From the NCBI GenBank assembly GCA_038025085.1, contig CM076153.1:5239501-5303500 (forward strand): a DNA stretch of 64,000 nucleotides, written 5' to 3'. The notes under the pieces are model-generated. The model was not told where the DNA came from and made no database searches. It saw only the letters and a program-made list of their open reading frames with translations. Shown piece by piece: positions 47,601 through 59,469 of this stretch. Positions within the stretch are counted from its first letter, which is position 1; each line of letters opens with the position of its first letter. This stretch comes from Tetragonia tetragonoides (taxonomy: Eukaryota > Streptophyta > Magnoliopsida > Caryophyllales > Aizoaceae). Both the position numbers and the translations under genes were made by a program.

Positions 47601-49648
47601 TTGAACTTGTTTTGGATATGAAGCGAGCTCTCAGCCAGATATTCTGGCTACTGTTGAACTTGTTTACTGGAGTAGGTGTATTTGTCTCAGGAACTAGTGT
47701 TTTCTTAATACTTATCTAATAGTAAGTTGATGGTATGTACAATGGACATAAAAAGCTTGACAGAAGAATAAATGTACATTATGCAGGAAAATAAATCTTA
47801 CATGGCCCTCAAGTTGTTCAATGAGATGAGAATACAGAAGTGCAAGCCAAATATATGCACTTACACAGCACTAGTTAATGCATTTGCAAGGGATGGACAA
47901 TGTGAGAAAGCGGAGGAAATATTTGAGCTGCTACAGGAAGCTGGTCATGAGCCTGATGTCTATGTTTATAATGCACTTATGGAAGCTTACAGGTTACTCC
48001 CTACAAAAGGATCTCGGTTCAAATAATTATTATCAACATACGGGCCTAATTTGAGGTTCTATATGCATTTATACAAGAAGTTTAAGTCTAGTCACTATAC
48101 TCATATGGTTGTACTTGACTACTTGTAAATTAAAATTTTGGAGTGTTTGCTACATTTTTGAATTCATCTGACTGGGGATTGCCTTGGGAAATTTAGTGTG
48201 TCAATTGGAAGGTGCAAATAGCAGAATTAACTTTAGGACTCTTTAAATCTTTAATATGATGATTCTGAACAGAAGTTCACTTTTGTAAGAACTTTCTAAA
48301 TTGGTTGGGATAATTACTTGTGGGACTAAGTCTGTAAATATGTGATCATATAGTCGCTGCAAGGACTTCTGGTTCTGTTCAATTTTTCATACATCAAGCT
48401 GAAGCTGGAAGTGATTACTTATTTACTTGTCCCCATTGGTTGGCTGCATGATTGGAGATTGGTCATCTATGTGCTTCTGTGACTGTGTGAGCAGTACTCC
48501 CCTGACAGCAGTTATAGAGAGACACACACAGCTATACATTGTTACATAATTAATCTCCACATATAGTATCCTGATAAATCCCCTCTTATGTGAGTTTTGC
48601 GTTACAAATTTAGTTCGTTTATGGTCTACTTCTGACAGCCGTGCAGGGTTCCCTAATGGTGCTGCAGAAATATTTTCACTTATGCAACACATGGGATGTG
48701 AACCAGATAGAGCTTCATATAACATCATGGTAGATGCCTATGGAAGAGCTGGTTTGGTTGAAGGTAATGACTCTTTCTTCTGAACCAGTAAAAGACGATT
48801 TTCTTGTTCCTATAACTTTCAGTTTCACTGCACTTTAGGATTCTTATTCAAGGCAAGGGCTTTCACTTCTTTTGCAAAATTGAATTCTTGTAATCTTCTG
48901 TGCACACTCTCATTGCGAGAAAAGAAAATCCTTCTTTCAGCATTCTATTTGCAATGCTTAGCAAAAAATTATAGTATTTGGCTTTATTTATATTTATCTA
49001 ACAGCCTTCCCCTGTATTATGCCTTCAGATGCAGAAGACATGTTCAGGCAGATGAAGCAACACGGCATGACTCCGACAATGAAATCCCATATGCTACTAC
49101 TTTGTGCTTACTCAAAAACAGGGAACGTTGCCAAGTGTGAAGAATTTGTAAACGAGATGATCAAGTCGGGCTTGCAACCAGATACTTATGTCCTGAATAA
49201 CATGCTGAATTTGTATGGTCGGTTAGGCCAATTCGAAAAGATGGAACAAGTTTTGAATGCAATGGAAGGAGAACCATATGCAGCTGATTTAAGCACATAT
49301 AATATATTGATCAACATTTATGGACGAGCTGGATACTTCGAAAAAATGGAGGAGCTGTTCCATTCACTTGGTTCTAGAAATATGAAACCTAACGTGGTGA
49401 CATGGACATCGCGCCTAGGAGCATACTCGAGAAAGAAGCAGTACACGACATGCTTGGATATCTTTGAACAGATGATTGATGCTGGGTGTTTCCCAGATGG
49501 AGCAACTGCAAAAGTTCTTCTTTCGTCATGTTCGAGTGAAGATCAGATAGAGCAGGTTACTACCTTACTTCGAACAATGCATAAGGATGTGAGAACTAGC
49601 CTCGATACTGAACTACAGAAGACAAGTGAACAACATTGTAGCATATGA
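44694..49648 (+). CDS. Pentatricopeptide repeat protein, At2g35130 type (5' end unresolved)
   Basis: P-class PPR protein, an RNA-binding helical-repeat family usually acting in plastids or mitochondria; the target of this orthologue is unknown. Exons: 44694-44851, 44954-45186, 45560-45809, 46988-47133, 47787-47992, 48639-48763, 49029-49648. Phases join throughout and encode 578 aa plus stop, close to the roughly 590 aa of the family. The N-terminal part has DKRGKFRSFNHKKVSRKRG and GRGWKFGSGFIDGVFPVLSP. About ten PPR units follow, for example KPNICTYTALVNAFARDGQC, EPDVYVYNALMEAYSRAGFP and ADLSTYNILINIYGRAGYFE. The first exon begins in phase and has no suitable ATG. The true start is therefore either the ORF extending upstream to 44611 or an exon near 42.3 kb. 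No internal lesion was seen. Confidence 0.85.
46590..46760 (-). mobile_element. Possible tRNA-derived SINE in PPR intron
   Basis: On the minus strand a TAGTTGACTGGTTGATGC head (A-box-like) is followed about 35 bases later by AGATTCGATTCCC (B-box-like). The rest resembles a SINE body. No target duplication or A tail was confirmed. Confidence 0.35.
47305..47539. repeat. Three-copy tandem repeat of about 79 bp
   Basis: Three units (47305-47383, 47384-47460, 47461-47539), each starting CTCCGTATCTG and containing GGAGAATGATATGGAAATCC and TTAGCTGTGGTACAAT. They differ by only a few substitutions and one 2-base deletion in the middle unit. They lie in the intron between the fourth and fifth identified PPR exons. 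Confidence 0.9.
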
Positions 49649-49993
49649 ATCTGCATAGATATTGTGTTTGACACCTTACCATATGAGATTCCCTCTTTCT
49701 TCTTCAAATCTTGGGAATATGATTTCCATAAAATCTGCAAGAGAAACAGTTAAACATAGTATTGTGTGCTGAATAGCATTGTCATTTGTCGCAAAAGCCA
49801 GTTATTCAGTTAATCAGCACAGAACATCGAAAAAAAAAAAAATACAATAGTTACAAATATAATATTAAGATTTCCCTTATTCAGCATAAAATACAAAAAT
49901 TGAAGAACTTCAGGAAATAAAATATTGTACAGTGATGCCTGAAAGTTTCCAGTCGGCAACTTTGACTCTTTGAGGGATACCCACGTACACTCT

Positions 49994-50039
<46 letters not shown>

Positions 50040-50244
50040 GCGTAAGCAGTCAAGCAAGCACTGGTTTTTCTCCTCATATGGGACTTCCCTTTATACTAAT
50101 ATTTTGATCTCACGCTAATTTTAAGTAGGTCATTTGGTTTGTATGTTTTTTTTTCTTTTCTTTCTGTTCTCCTTTAATCCTAATTGAATTCAAGTAAATG
50201 GGATTTTCTTTTTGATGTTTATGTTTGATTTTATGGAAGGTGCC
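49649..50244. promoter_or_regulatory. PPR 3' flank and upstream region of the fold-IV aminotransferase gene
   Basis: The first part should hold the PPR 3' UTR. A (CT)n microsatellite at 49998-50037 and a T/C-rich stretch at 50145-50175 precede the ATG at 50245, typical of a plant leader. From about 50114 rightward the sequence has a diverged second copy near 60206. Confidence 0.45.
49998..50037. repeat. (CT)n microsatellite
   Basis: A CT run of about 40 bases, roughly 210 bases upstream of the aminotransferase-like start codon, probably in or near its 5' UTR. Confidence 0.9.
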
Positions 50245-53200
50245 ATGGCTGAAGCAGAGATTGGCAATGTCAAGGAATCCAAAGTTCATGTCTTTTCCTC
50301 TTCAGCTGAGGTAAAAACTCTATTGCCCACTTGTTAATTGTTCTTAACAGGTAACCGAGAAATCTTCTTTGGATTTTTAGATAAGAATTGAAATTAATTA
50401 TTGGGGGTTTATCTGAGTATTTGATTTTTGACTTGGGTTGCTGTGTTGTCAATCGATGTTGAGTGTTACACTTGTTCAGCTCCTGAGGACTAACCTTAGA
50501 GCGTGTTTGGGAGTTGGAGAATGGAGGGGAAGGGAGGGGAAAATAAAAAGTTCACCTTGTTTGTAAGTTTTTTTAAAGAGGGGAAGGGAGGGGAATGAAG
50601 GGGAACCGTTCCCCTCCATTCCCCTCCTTTAACTCAATTTTCGTTCCCCCCAAATTGGGGGGGAATGAAGGGGAAGGGGAATTTTTAAGTGATAGTAGTC
50701 GGTTCCCCTCCATTTCCCTCCCTTCTCCTCACTTAAAACTCCCAAACAAAGTGAATTATTTCACCTTCATCCTCCTCCCTTCCCTTCCCTTCCCCTCATT
50801 CCCTTCCCTTCCCACCCAAAACTCCCAAATAGGCTCTAAGTAACCTTTGGTCTAACCGGTCAGTTGTTCATATTGATCAACTTGAGACCTTCCCTGCTGT
50901 CAATTATATCACAGGCATCACATTTTTTGATAATTAAAGGTTAAATCATCTGGTTGACATGGAAATTTTATTCATGGGGAGAATTTTCCATTGCTGATGT
51001 AACTGACATAGTGAGTATTCTGTGTGAATTTTCATCGTTGGCCTATGGTAGAATCAGTCAGGCCAGGGCTTGCAATGCTCGTTGGCTAACTCAGTAAAAC
51101 TCTTGATTAGCACAAATCTTTACCTGTGAAACACAAGTTAATGTAAGTGATGAATCACAGGGTTACATTTCATATCATAGATAGGATCACTCAGATTTTT
51201 CCCAGCTTGTAGTATTGTTTTATCCTTTTCTCATTGTTTGGGTGTTGTCGTCATCATATGTGGATTCACACAGTAACACTCTTGTTAGTAGTTCATTGAG
51301 TTAAGAGGGTGATTTCAAGAATCAAACTCAGTCAATTATATTGGGAGAATTTCATTTGAAATGGGGATTTCAAAGCTTGTAACCTTGCATCCTGCAGCTA
51401 AAAAATGGCATGACCAAAAGGTTCAAGTGCAAAGGTTTAAAAGTGAACAAAATGCTCAAGAAGCGCTCCCAAAGATGGTGGCAGCTCTTAATCTGACTGT
51501 AATTTTGACAAGTTCTTCCATGCAAAGTTGTTCTGTTTCATTGAGATGCTGTGTCATCCAAACAATCCCCCCCCCCTCTGGCCCTACCAAATCTTATGTT
51601 GGCCTATACATTACTGTTTGTATATGCTTCTATTCTTGGTTTTGTCTTCTTTGTTAATGGTGCACCTTCTTACTTTTCTCTTCAAACAGGTGGTTGAAAA
51701 GCTGAATGAGAAGTGGATAACAGTTAAGGATCAGCCATATCCTGCAATGTACTCCAGCATCTTTGGTGGTATTGTTCTTGATCCTGTCATGATGATGATA
51801 CCTATAGATGATCATATGGTGCATCGAGGGCACGGTGTATTTGATACAGCCGTTCTCTTTGACGGGTAAGCCATACCACTGTCACTATATCCATCAGAAA
51901 CGTCCAGCAAGAACTAGAAATTACCTTTTCCCTAGCATCTTTGATTTGAGAGAGGAAAATGATCTTTAATTTGAAAGGTTTGGTGGAACGCTCTGGTAGC
52001 AGTTCCTTGTTTGTCTTCTTGATGGACATTGTTCTTTGAATGAAGAAGTGATCATAATGAATTTAATCCTGTTAAAGCTTAATGACTTCAAGATTTCAGT
52101 CTGTCCATGTCTTTTTTCTTTATAATGGTTTACTTGGATTAATTTGTTGAGCACTTTTGTACCCGCAGTTATCTTTATGAGTTGGATGTCCATCTGGATC
52201 GGTTCCTCAGATCTGCATCACTAGCCAAAATATCTTCACCCTCCCACGATCAACTCTTCGAAACATCCTTCTCCAGCTGACAGCAACATCCAAGTGCAAG
52301 AAAGGAAGTCTCCGCTACTGGCTAAGTGCAGGTCCTGGAAATTTCCTGCTTTCACCGTCAGGTTGCCCTACATCAGCTTTCTATGCCATAGTCATCAAAG
52401 ATGATTTCTTGCAGTGGAAAGAAGGGGTCAAAGTCATAACGTCCTCTGTGCCCATGAAGACACCTCTCTTTGCCACAATGAAGAATGTTAATTACCTTCC
52501 AAATGTTCTTTCACAGATGGAAGCTGAAGAGAAGGGAACCTTTGCCTCCATTTGGGTTGATGATGAGGGTTATGTTGCAGAGGGCCCCAATGTGAATGTC
52601 GCTTTTATAAATCATGATAGGGAGCTGATTATGCCTCCATTTGATAAGATCCTGGGTGGATGTTCTGCAATGAGGCTTCTAGAACTAGCACCCAAGTTAG
52701 TTGAAGAGGGGCGGTTGAAGGCTGTAAGAACTACCCATATTTCAGTGGGGGAAGCTAAAGCAGCTGCTGAGATGATGTTTGTGGGAAGCACACTTCCAGT
52801 AGTGCCAATCATCATGTGGGATGACAAACCCATAGGAAATGGTAATTATTTTATCTGATCTTTACCTCTGTATTTGTGGCTGACAGATGCAGGCACAACA
52901 CTTTCTGAAATAGTATGGCATGCGTTTAGTTCAATTTTTGACCTCTGCATTTTATCTTAATATGTTGCACTTGCACAAAAGACCCAAAATATAGAGAGAA
53001 AGGAACCCATTTCCAGAATGATGCTCTGATTTTGTGGCCACATTCTCATAGAGCACTAGTGATTGTCATAGATTAAATGGTTGTGCACTGACTGTTGAGT
53101 GTTGAATATAAGAGATTACCATAAAGCTGTCATGCCTGGAAACTAATGCAAACTGGATATTGGTGAACTATGTTTGCAATGTATTCTTACGGATTATTGC

Positions 53201-53307
53201 TCTTGGCAGGAAAGGTTGGAGAACTGACTCTTGCACTCTCGGATCTGCTTTGGAATGACATGGTTGCAGGACCTGAAACACACAGGGTTCGTGTTCCATA
53301 TGAATAA
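50245..53307 (+). pseudogene. Fold-type IV PLP aminotransferase-like (D-amino-acid/BCAT-like) gene with frameshift
   Basis: Resembles the plant D-amino-acid aminotransferase-like family (At3g05190/At5g27410), whose substrate is unclear to me. Exons: 50245-50310, 51690-51865, 52169-52841, 53210-53307. Visible are YPAMYSSIFGG, DDHMVHRGHGVFDTA, RYWLSAGPGNFLLSPSGCPT, the probable PLP lysine in ATMKNVNYLPNVLSQMEAEE, and the cofactor-side motif VAEGPNVNVAF. The C-terminus is ETHRVRVPYE. The exons total 1013 nt, one short of a whole number of codons. The frame breaks at about 52239-52246, in CCCTCCC, where one base appears to be missing. The original frame then stops at TGA 52278-52280 after about 117 codons, while the homologous frame runs open to the end. 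All splice sites are intact. Either a recent loss-of-function allele or a homopolymer indel error is possible. Confidence 0.8.
50495..50840. mobile_element. MITE with purine/pyrimidine-biased arms in intron 1
   Basis: Left end CTTAGAGCGTGTTTGGGAG and right end, reverse complemented, CTTAGAGCCTATTTGGGAG form TIRs. TAAC occurs directly outside both (50491-50494, 50841-50844). The arms are runs of GGGGAAGGG-type purines on the left and CCCTTCCC-type pyrimidines on the right, so the whole 346 bp can fold back. No coding capacity. Confidence 0.7.
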
Positions 53308-54105
53308 TACCTGTCCAATACTCCAAAATTACTTGTATTGTCCTATGTCCTCCCGACAATCTTTAAAATTTATGATCTTTACTTCATACATTCTCGATTT
53401 AGATATTACTGGGTGTACCTGTTATCTATCACTTATGTCTATTATCTATAAAAAAAAAAAAAGGCATTAGCCCTCCATGGATTAAAACATGACAAACATT
53501 TACCACTGTAATGTCTAAATGAGGGATATAGTGTATTGGAGATGATACTATCCAAAATAAAGTTCAATTCAATTTTGTAATTTTCTGTTTTTGAGGAGGA
53601 TTGAGTTTCGTAATTACTTTTTCTTTCACATGGAGTACTAAAGTATTCATTTGTTCACGAATCGGTACAATATTGAGGAATCAAATCAAATTTAAACCTA
53701 ACATCCACTGGCTGGTTAAATCCATTTTGAGAGAATACAGGGCAAAAGTACCCTAATCAGTAATCAACTACTAATCACCAATAAACATAGACTAGTAGTC
53801 TTCTTTTTTTTTTCTTTTTTTTTTTGCTAATACATAGATTAGTAGTTTAGTAGTAGTAATTGCTAATGAACCATCACACTTACCCAATAAAGTATAATAA
53901 ACCTCCAAATCTCCCCATGCCGTAAAAGGAAACGATTCAAGTGACCCAAAACATAACGGTGATAAATAGAACGTCGTTATTATATAAACCCCCAACGCAC
54001 AGGAAAAAGGAGAGAGAGAGGAGAGAGGAGAGAGGAGAGAGAAGAGAGAGAGAGACAGAGACATTTTCAGCGCTTGCAGACAATCTAGGGTTAGGGTTAG
54101 CGAAA
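53308..54105. promoter_or_regulatory. Intergenic with promoter of the OB-fold gene
   Basis: AT-rich DNA, including T-rich runs at 53800-53825. A TATATAAA at 53981-53988 is a good TATA box about 120 bases before the ATG at 54106. The predicted leader has a GA-rich stretch (54008-54060) and a GGGTTAGGGTTAG telo-box-like motif at 54088-54100. Both features are common in leaders of plant growth-related genes. Confidence 0.6.
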
Positions 54106-54399
54106 ATGTCATCAAAGACGATCACCTCAGAGAAACCCCAACAACAACAACAGCAAGGAAATGCGAACTCAAAACCAGCGTTAAGGAAACCCACTTTTAT
54201 CAAGGTCGATCAGCTTAAACCTGGAACTAGCGGCCATACTTTGATTGTCAAGGTCATCAGTTCTAGCACTGTGCTTAAAAGAGGACGGGCTGTTTCTCAG
54301 AATCCTCGTAATACTCGAATTGCTGAGAGTGTTGTTGGTGATGAGACTGGTACTATCATTTTCACTGCAAGGAATGATCAAGGTATATGTCACTCTCGT

Positions 54400-54463
<64 letters not shown>

Positions 54464-56974
54464 GTTTATGTTTTCTTTGGGGAAATTAGGGTTTGATTTG
54501 TGTAAATTGGGGTTTTGGTGAATAAAAAATGTTGTTACGAAGTCTTAAATGGTTTGCGACATGTTATTTTTGCTGGTATTTCAAGGCACAATTGGGGGCA
54601 TAGGACAGTAGGTTAAATATAATTGCCAAGTTTTAGTTTTGTTGTTTAATTTACGCTACTGGTTGTCTGTTTTGGTGATTGCGGCTGGCAAATGTATCGA
54701 AATGTGTTGAAGAATGGAATGTGGAAATTCTGTTTCTGATTTTCTGTTATGTTTGGAGGATTATGCTCAAGTATGGTCCTTTATTTCATAGGGTCTGATA
54801 TGGGTGTAACATGGGAAATCAAGGTGTCTTTTAGTATCAGAGACTCTAGTGACAAAAGTAATAGAACTTTTATGCAGCTTGAGTGAGAATTTGGATCTTT
54901 CTGATATTGGAGGAAGAACGTGCTTGACATTTCATATATATAAAACCCATGGCTGGGGTTTTTGCCTGTTTGGCCAAGCTTCAGCTATGTTTCTCATTTA
55001 ACAATTAACATCCACCCTTCACCGAGTCCACAAAAATATCCCTCAAGAGGCTGAAAGCAGAAGCTGTTGGAGCTTCTGGTTTTGGCCTCCTTTGGAGTAT
55101 AAGCTGATTTGGTGGTGGAGAGGTAGGTGGAGGGGGAAAAATGTGAGGGAAATGAAGAGGAGAAGCTAAATCATGATAGTACCTTGGCCTGTTGGCCAGA
55201 CACTCCCTTTGGTTTTTTTTTGGAAAATGATTAGTAGTTTCATTTCATCTTCCAAAAGACATCAAAGCAATGCCCTTGGATGTTCCTTTATTTCTGTGTA
55301 ATTTACTTTTGTTCAATATGTTTGTACTTAAGTTAATGCTTTGCACCATTATGATTGAATTGCTGGAATTTTCTTGGTTAGTTTTTTTTTATGTTTATTT
55401 ACCGCACAAGTTAAGTATAATGCCCTATCAACTGCTTTGGAAACTCTGCCCATCTTCAGTATTAACCTGATATGTATTAAGGCCCGAGAACCTGTAGCTG
55501 ATGAGCTCCCAGGCATGAGTGGGTCATCCTGTTTTAACTGAAATTTATGGGATGCATGTAGTATGCTAAAAAAGAATGAACAAACTACTTACTGATTCCA
55601 GATTTTCCACTTTCATGTTTTGATTTTGTGAATGATTGTATCTTAACAATATAATGCAGTCGATAATGTAGATACAGTGACATACTTACCCTGAGTGGGT
55701 ACCTCAGCTCGTAAGACCTCCATTAAAAACCAATTTGCGTGTTTGACAACTTGTTTTGAAGTAGTAAATGCTTAAGGATCCGCACCACAAACTTATAGTA
55801 TCTTGTTTAATTTCTTTTGAATTTTTAGTGAGATATCTCTCCTGAAGATAAAGAGTCACTATTCTTGTACGGAAGTGGCATTTGTGAAACTTAGATTGAC
55901 TTATTTTCTCTAGTCCCTTTGCATAAGGTTGTACTCTATAAGTGAGATGATACTGAGGCAATGTATTGGACATAAACTTCAAAACAAAGATGGCGACTTT
56001 TAGATGCATAAAAAATTGTTATTAGATTGGTTAAGTGATATTTCTTCTGTGAGACTAGATTAGTTTAGCACTGCTTTCAAAGTTTCTATTGGTGCCAGCA
56101 GTATGTGTGATGGATGGTTTCTTCATGTCAGTTCCCTATTGCATACATGTAATAATGTATGTGTTTAAGCTTCACGTGTGAACGTGTGCTTGAAATTTCG
56201 CAAAATGTGGGAATGTCAATGTATTCTTGAGTGCTTCTGTTGTTGCAAAGATGTTGACTGGAATTTTTGGCACTAAAAGAGACTATAGTGAACATAAGGT
56301 GTTTTTAGCGTTCGCTTGTTTATGTTGAATTGGGGTTGGTGAGAGAGATTTGTTGAAATGGGGCTGAGCTCAATTGCAGTTCTGCATGCTTGGGTTTTAT
56401 TGTCTGGTGGATAGGAGAAGTAATGTTTGGTTTTAGCGAATGTCCATGTTTGGTGTGAACTTATTGCCTGTGTATGAACCTAGTTAAGTTGAAGCAATGC
56501 CTCCATCTTCTTGCAAATTTTACTGGACACATCACACATAGCTCGAATTCCTCCCTGAATAATGCATATAGATCTGCATCATGCATATCAGGAAAACAGA
56601 GATGTTGAACTCGTCTTTTTTTGCCCCCTTCCTATTATTTTCTGATAGTTGGTAACTAATTTTGCAAAATGAAAATATTGAGATATTGAGATGTTGCCTT
56701 GTCCAGCACAATTAGAAGTTGTGATAATTTTCTGTTTACTTTTGCTTCTTGTTTACATGTTTTCTTTATTTTCCGCCCAGTTGACATGCTGAAGCCTGAT
56801 GCAACTGCGATTCTACGAAATGCTAAGATTGACATGTTCAAGGGAACCATGAGACTTGCTGTTGACAAATGGGGCCGGGTTGAGGTTGCTGAGCCTGCCA
56901 GTTTCACAGTGAAGGAGAACAATCTTTCTTTGGTCGAGTACGAGCTTGTCAATGTTGTCGAGGAGGGACACTGA
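54106..56974 (+). CDS. OB-fold single-stranded nucleic-acid-binding-like protein
   Basis: Small OB-fold protein of the plant At4g28440/At2g33845 type, distantly like SOSS-B/hSSB1. The family is annotated as ssDNA/RNA-binding; its plant role is not well defined. Exons are 54106-54382 and 56781-56974, giving 471 nt and 156 aa. Residues 1-28 are a Gln/Ser/Lys-rich tail. The OB fold spans about 29-150: KVDQLKPGTSGHTLIVKVIS, SRNTRIAESVVGDETGTIIF-like strands (as NTRIAESVVGDETGTIIFTA), then VDMLKPDATAILRNAKIDMF and MRLAVDKWGRVEV. The start was chosen because the TATA box, GA-rich leader and telo-box lie just upstream, although the frame is open further left. The 2.4-kb intron opens with a 60-base CT repeat only about 20 bases from the 5' splice site. 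No lesion. Confidence 0.88.
54402..54461. repeat. (CT)n microsatellite at start of OB-fold intron
   Basis: A 60-base CT run, the longest in the window, beginning about 20 bases after the donor site of the OB-fold gene intron. Confidence 0.92.
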
Positions 56975-58516
56975 TCTTTCAGCTGTAGATATCAGCAAGT
57001 GTGAAGAAAGTTTTGGGGAAGTCTAACTATTTGGTAATGTGCTTCAGCCATTGTAGGAAGGATCTCTTAATTGAATGAATAGTAGGGAATTGGTATACAA
57101 GGTTCGTTAAAGCCACTATGAGGCCTATAATTTCGGAATGTGGTACCTAGGTTCTGATGTTCTGGTTAATGATTGGGCTTGTTGCCGGACATGTGATTGT
57201 AAAAATTATGTGTGTTAATGACTGACTATATTCTTCCATATAATCTAATATATCCTATGTTCTTGGCTTTTGAAATTCTCTGCATCAGTGGATCTGCATG
57301 TGTGCTTCGAGTCTTATAAGAGTACATCTGAGTTGATGTAATTGTGTTCTACTAAAAACAATATTGCTTTACCAATAAGGGTGGTGGTTTAGTGGTTCCA
57401 AGCTTACTCCCAAGTGGTTTGGTAAGGTAAGGTCATGGGTTCGAATTCCCATTACCCCCATGCCTTGTGTCTGCTGGCTTTTAGGAACTATACTAGCCCC
57501 TTGTTGGTGCTACGTTGACGGGGTCAGTGCTTGTTCTGGTTGTTCAGCTAGTTTGATATGTTCGCTATTGAACACGAGAGTCCGAACATGATGTAGCAGG
57601 GATACCTCGGTTGATATTCACTTGCACCCTCTTTTACCAAAAAAAAAAGGGGTACTGATTTGCGGAAGTGCTTAATTGTCTACGTATGTACTTTATTGTT
57701 TTGCTTGTAAAGTCATGCTATTTGGTGTGTTAGGGGGTGTTTGGTTTATTTTTGGGAGGTATGGAATGGAATCCCTGAAATTATGAATTCTGAAGGAGCT
57801 TATGCCGTTGTGCTACTTGTAATTGTGACGAGAGAAGCTTGGCAGAGTGAGAACTGAGAAGCAACCCTAATTAGAATTTTCACCTGAAGTGAATGTTGAA
57901 ACTAATAAATTAACCGTTCGCATTAATGTCATACTCCTTTTTAACAAATACCAAGCCCTTTAAAAAATATGACAAAAAACCCCTTTTTTTTATCTTGAAC
58001 ACTACTTTCAAACTTATTTATTGATCAACCAGAATCATAACAATGGAGAGTAGTACTGCACCTGAAAACTTTTTTAATTCAATTTCGTTTACCATGGTAT
58101 TTAATTTGTACTTGTGATCTTTTTAAGAAACTGCAAATTGAACTTGTAGTTGTAACTTTGTAAGAGCGGTACAAACCAAATGAGAATTGACAGAGCATAG
58201 AATAAGCGGTACAAACTACAAACCCACGCCTAATCAAGGCGTAGGTAGTATAACCTTGTGCCTAATTTAGGCACAGGTACTATAATTATACGCCTAAGTT
58301 GGGTGCAGACACTGTAATCTTACGCTTAAAGACAGGGGAATCGTGATCTTGTGAGGTAGTGAAACATTATTTGTATACAGAGAAGATAATAAGATTTAAC
58401 GAGTTTAATTTGATAGTCTCAACTCTCATGACAGAGAGGAGTTGTTAGATATTGGGCAAAATTCAGAGAACATTGTATAAAATTAAGATGCAGGGATGAT
58501 CATGAGAGAGAGAAGT
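56975..58516. other. OB-fold 3' flank and intergenic DNA
   Basis: Contains the probable 3' UTR of the OB-fold gene (to about 57300), with a segment, 57155-57291, that recurs diverged at 61284-61425. A SINE-like element follows at 57380-57650. Near 58210-58325 there are degenerate repeats of the type CGCCTAAxTTxGGxxCAGGxACT. No gene was recognised. Confidence 0.5.
57380..57650 (+). mobile_element. tRNA-derived SINE
   Basis: A-box-like TGGTTTAGTGGTT near 57385-57397 and B-box GGGTTCGAATTCC near 57438-57450 form a tRNA-like head. A body of about 170 bp follows, ending in TTTTACC and ten A. The layout is that of plant SINEs. No clean target duplication was identified. Confidence 0.65.
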
Positions 58517-58985
58517 ATGGCGTGGATTGCAGCAACTCAATTGGATTTTTGAGACTAAGTTGGAAGAGGGTTTGTTTACCTATGGCCATGGGTGGTTTGG
58601 GTTTGAGGAACCTTCATCACTGGAATCTTGCTTTTATGGCAAAGCTTGGCTGGAGATTCATGCATAACAGTCATCAGCTTTGGGTTCGTGTCTTAACCGC
58701 TAAATACCTCAAGAAATCTAACTTCCTAAACTCCGATCCTACTTATGCATCTTCACATATTTGGCGTGACATTCTTAAGGGTAAAGAACTTCTTTTAAAA
58801 GGCCTCAAAGTGAGGATCGGTGATGGGCGTGACACCTCGCTATGGTATGATTGGTGGTCTGGGAATGAGCCTATTTACCATAGTTTGGATGGTCATGTCC
58901 CTGAAAATTTAGGTCATTTGCGGGTGTCAGACATCATGCATAAGTCAGCCTACATCACACCAAGAGAACTGCAAACATGGTTGCT
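58517..58985 (+). pseudogene. LINE reverse-transcriptase C-terminal fragment
   Basis: The frame reads LSWKRVCLPMAMGGLGLRNL, then AFMAKLGWRF, LWVRVLTAKYLKK, SHIWRDILKGKELLLKGLKV and GDGRDTSLWYDWW. This order is characteristic of the segment after the reverse-transcriptase domain of plant L1-type non-LTR elements, before the zf-RVT-like region. Neither the RT core nor an RNase H domain is present. After about residue 150 the frame continues to 59145 without recognisable similarity. It is a truncated, dead copy. Confidence 0.75.
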
Positions 58986-59469
58986 CATACCTTTGCTGCT
59001 AGGGCCTTTGAGGAAACTGAGCCAAGGCAAACCTTCATGCTACCTCCCTTTTGCAAAAATGGCGTATGATAATGATGTCACTGGTATGCAGATGAATTTG
59101 AGACGTCAAGGTGTGCAGTTTGGCACCATTCCTGTCAATGTCTAGATTATGCTACTGCTACAACTTACGTTTATGTAAATATGATGCTCTAGTTTACTCT
59201 AAGTACCCTAATGACGTACAGAAACACGTAAGACCTCCTTCAGAGGCATTTTGGTTTTTGGGTAGTTTGCTTTGCTACTTATGTGCTAACCATGTACACA
59301 TCTGCCTTTCTACAAGAAAGTTTTACCTTTTGAAGGATTGAATGAATGATACTATCCTTTGTTTGTAAAAAACAATCAACGAGCTAGGTTAGGTTACGAT
59401 ATGTTACGTTATTGTACGGTGTATGTTTGGTTACGGGATCAAACTCTAATAACCTTCTACTGATTACAA

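Noticed and set aside
51361..51657. Extra exon of the fold-IV aminotransferase-like gene
   Set aside because: Exons at 50245-50310 and 51690-51865 already join in phase with family-like sequence. This frame has no similarity and ends in a C homopolymer.
53941..54105. Longer in-frame start for the OB-fold protein
   Set aside because: The upstream frame covers the TATA box and a GA-repeat leader and would add low-complexity residues not found in the family. The ATG at 54106 is the natural start.
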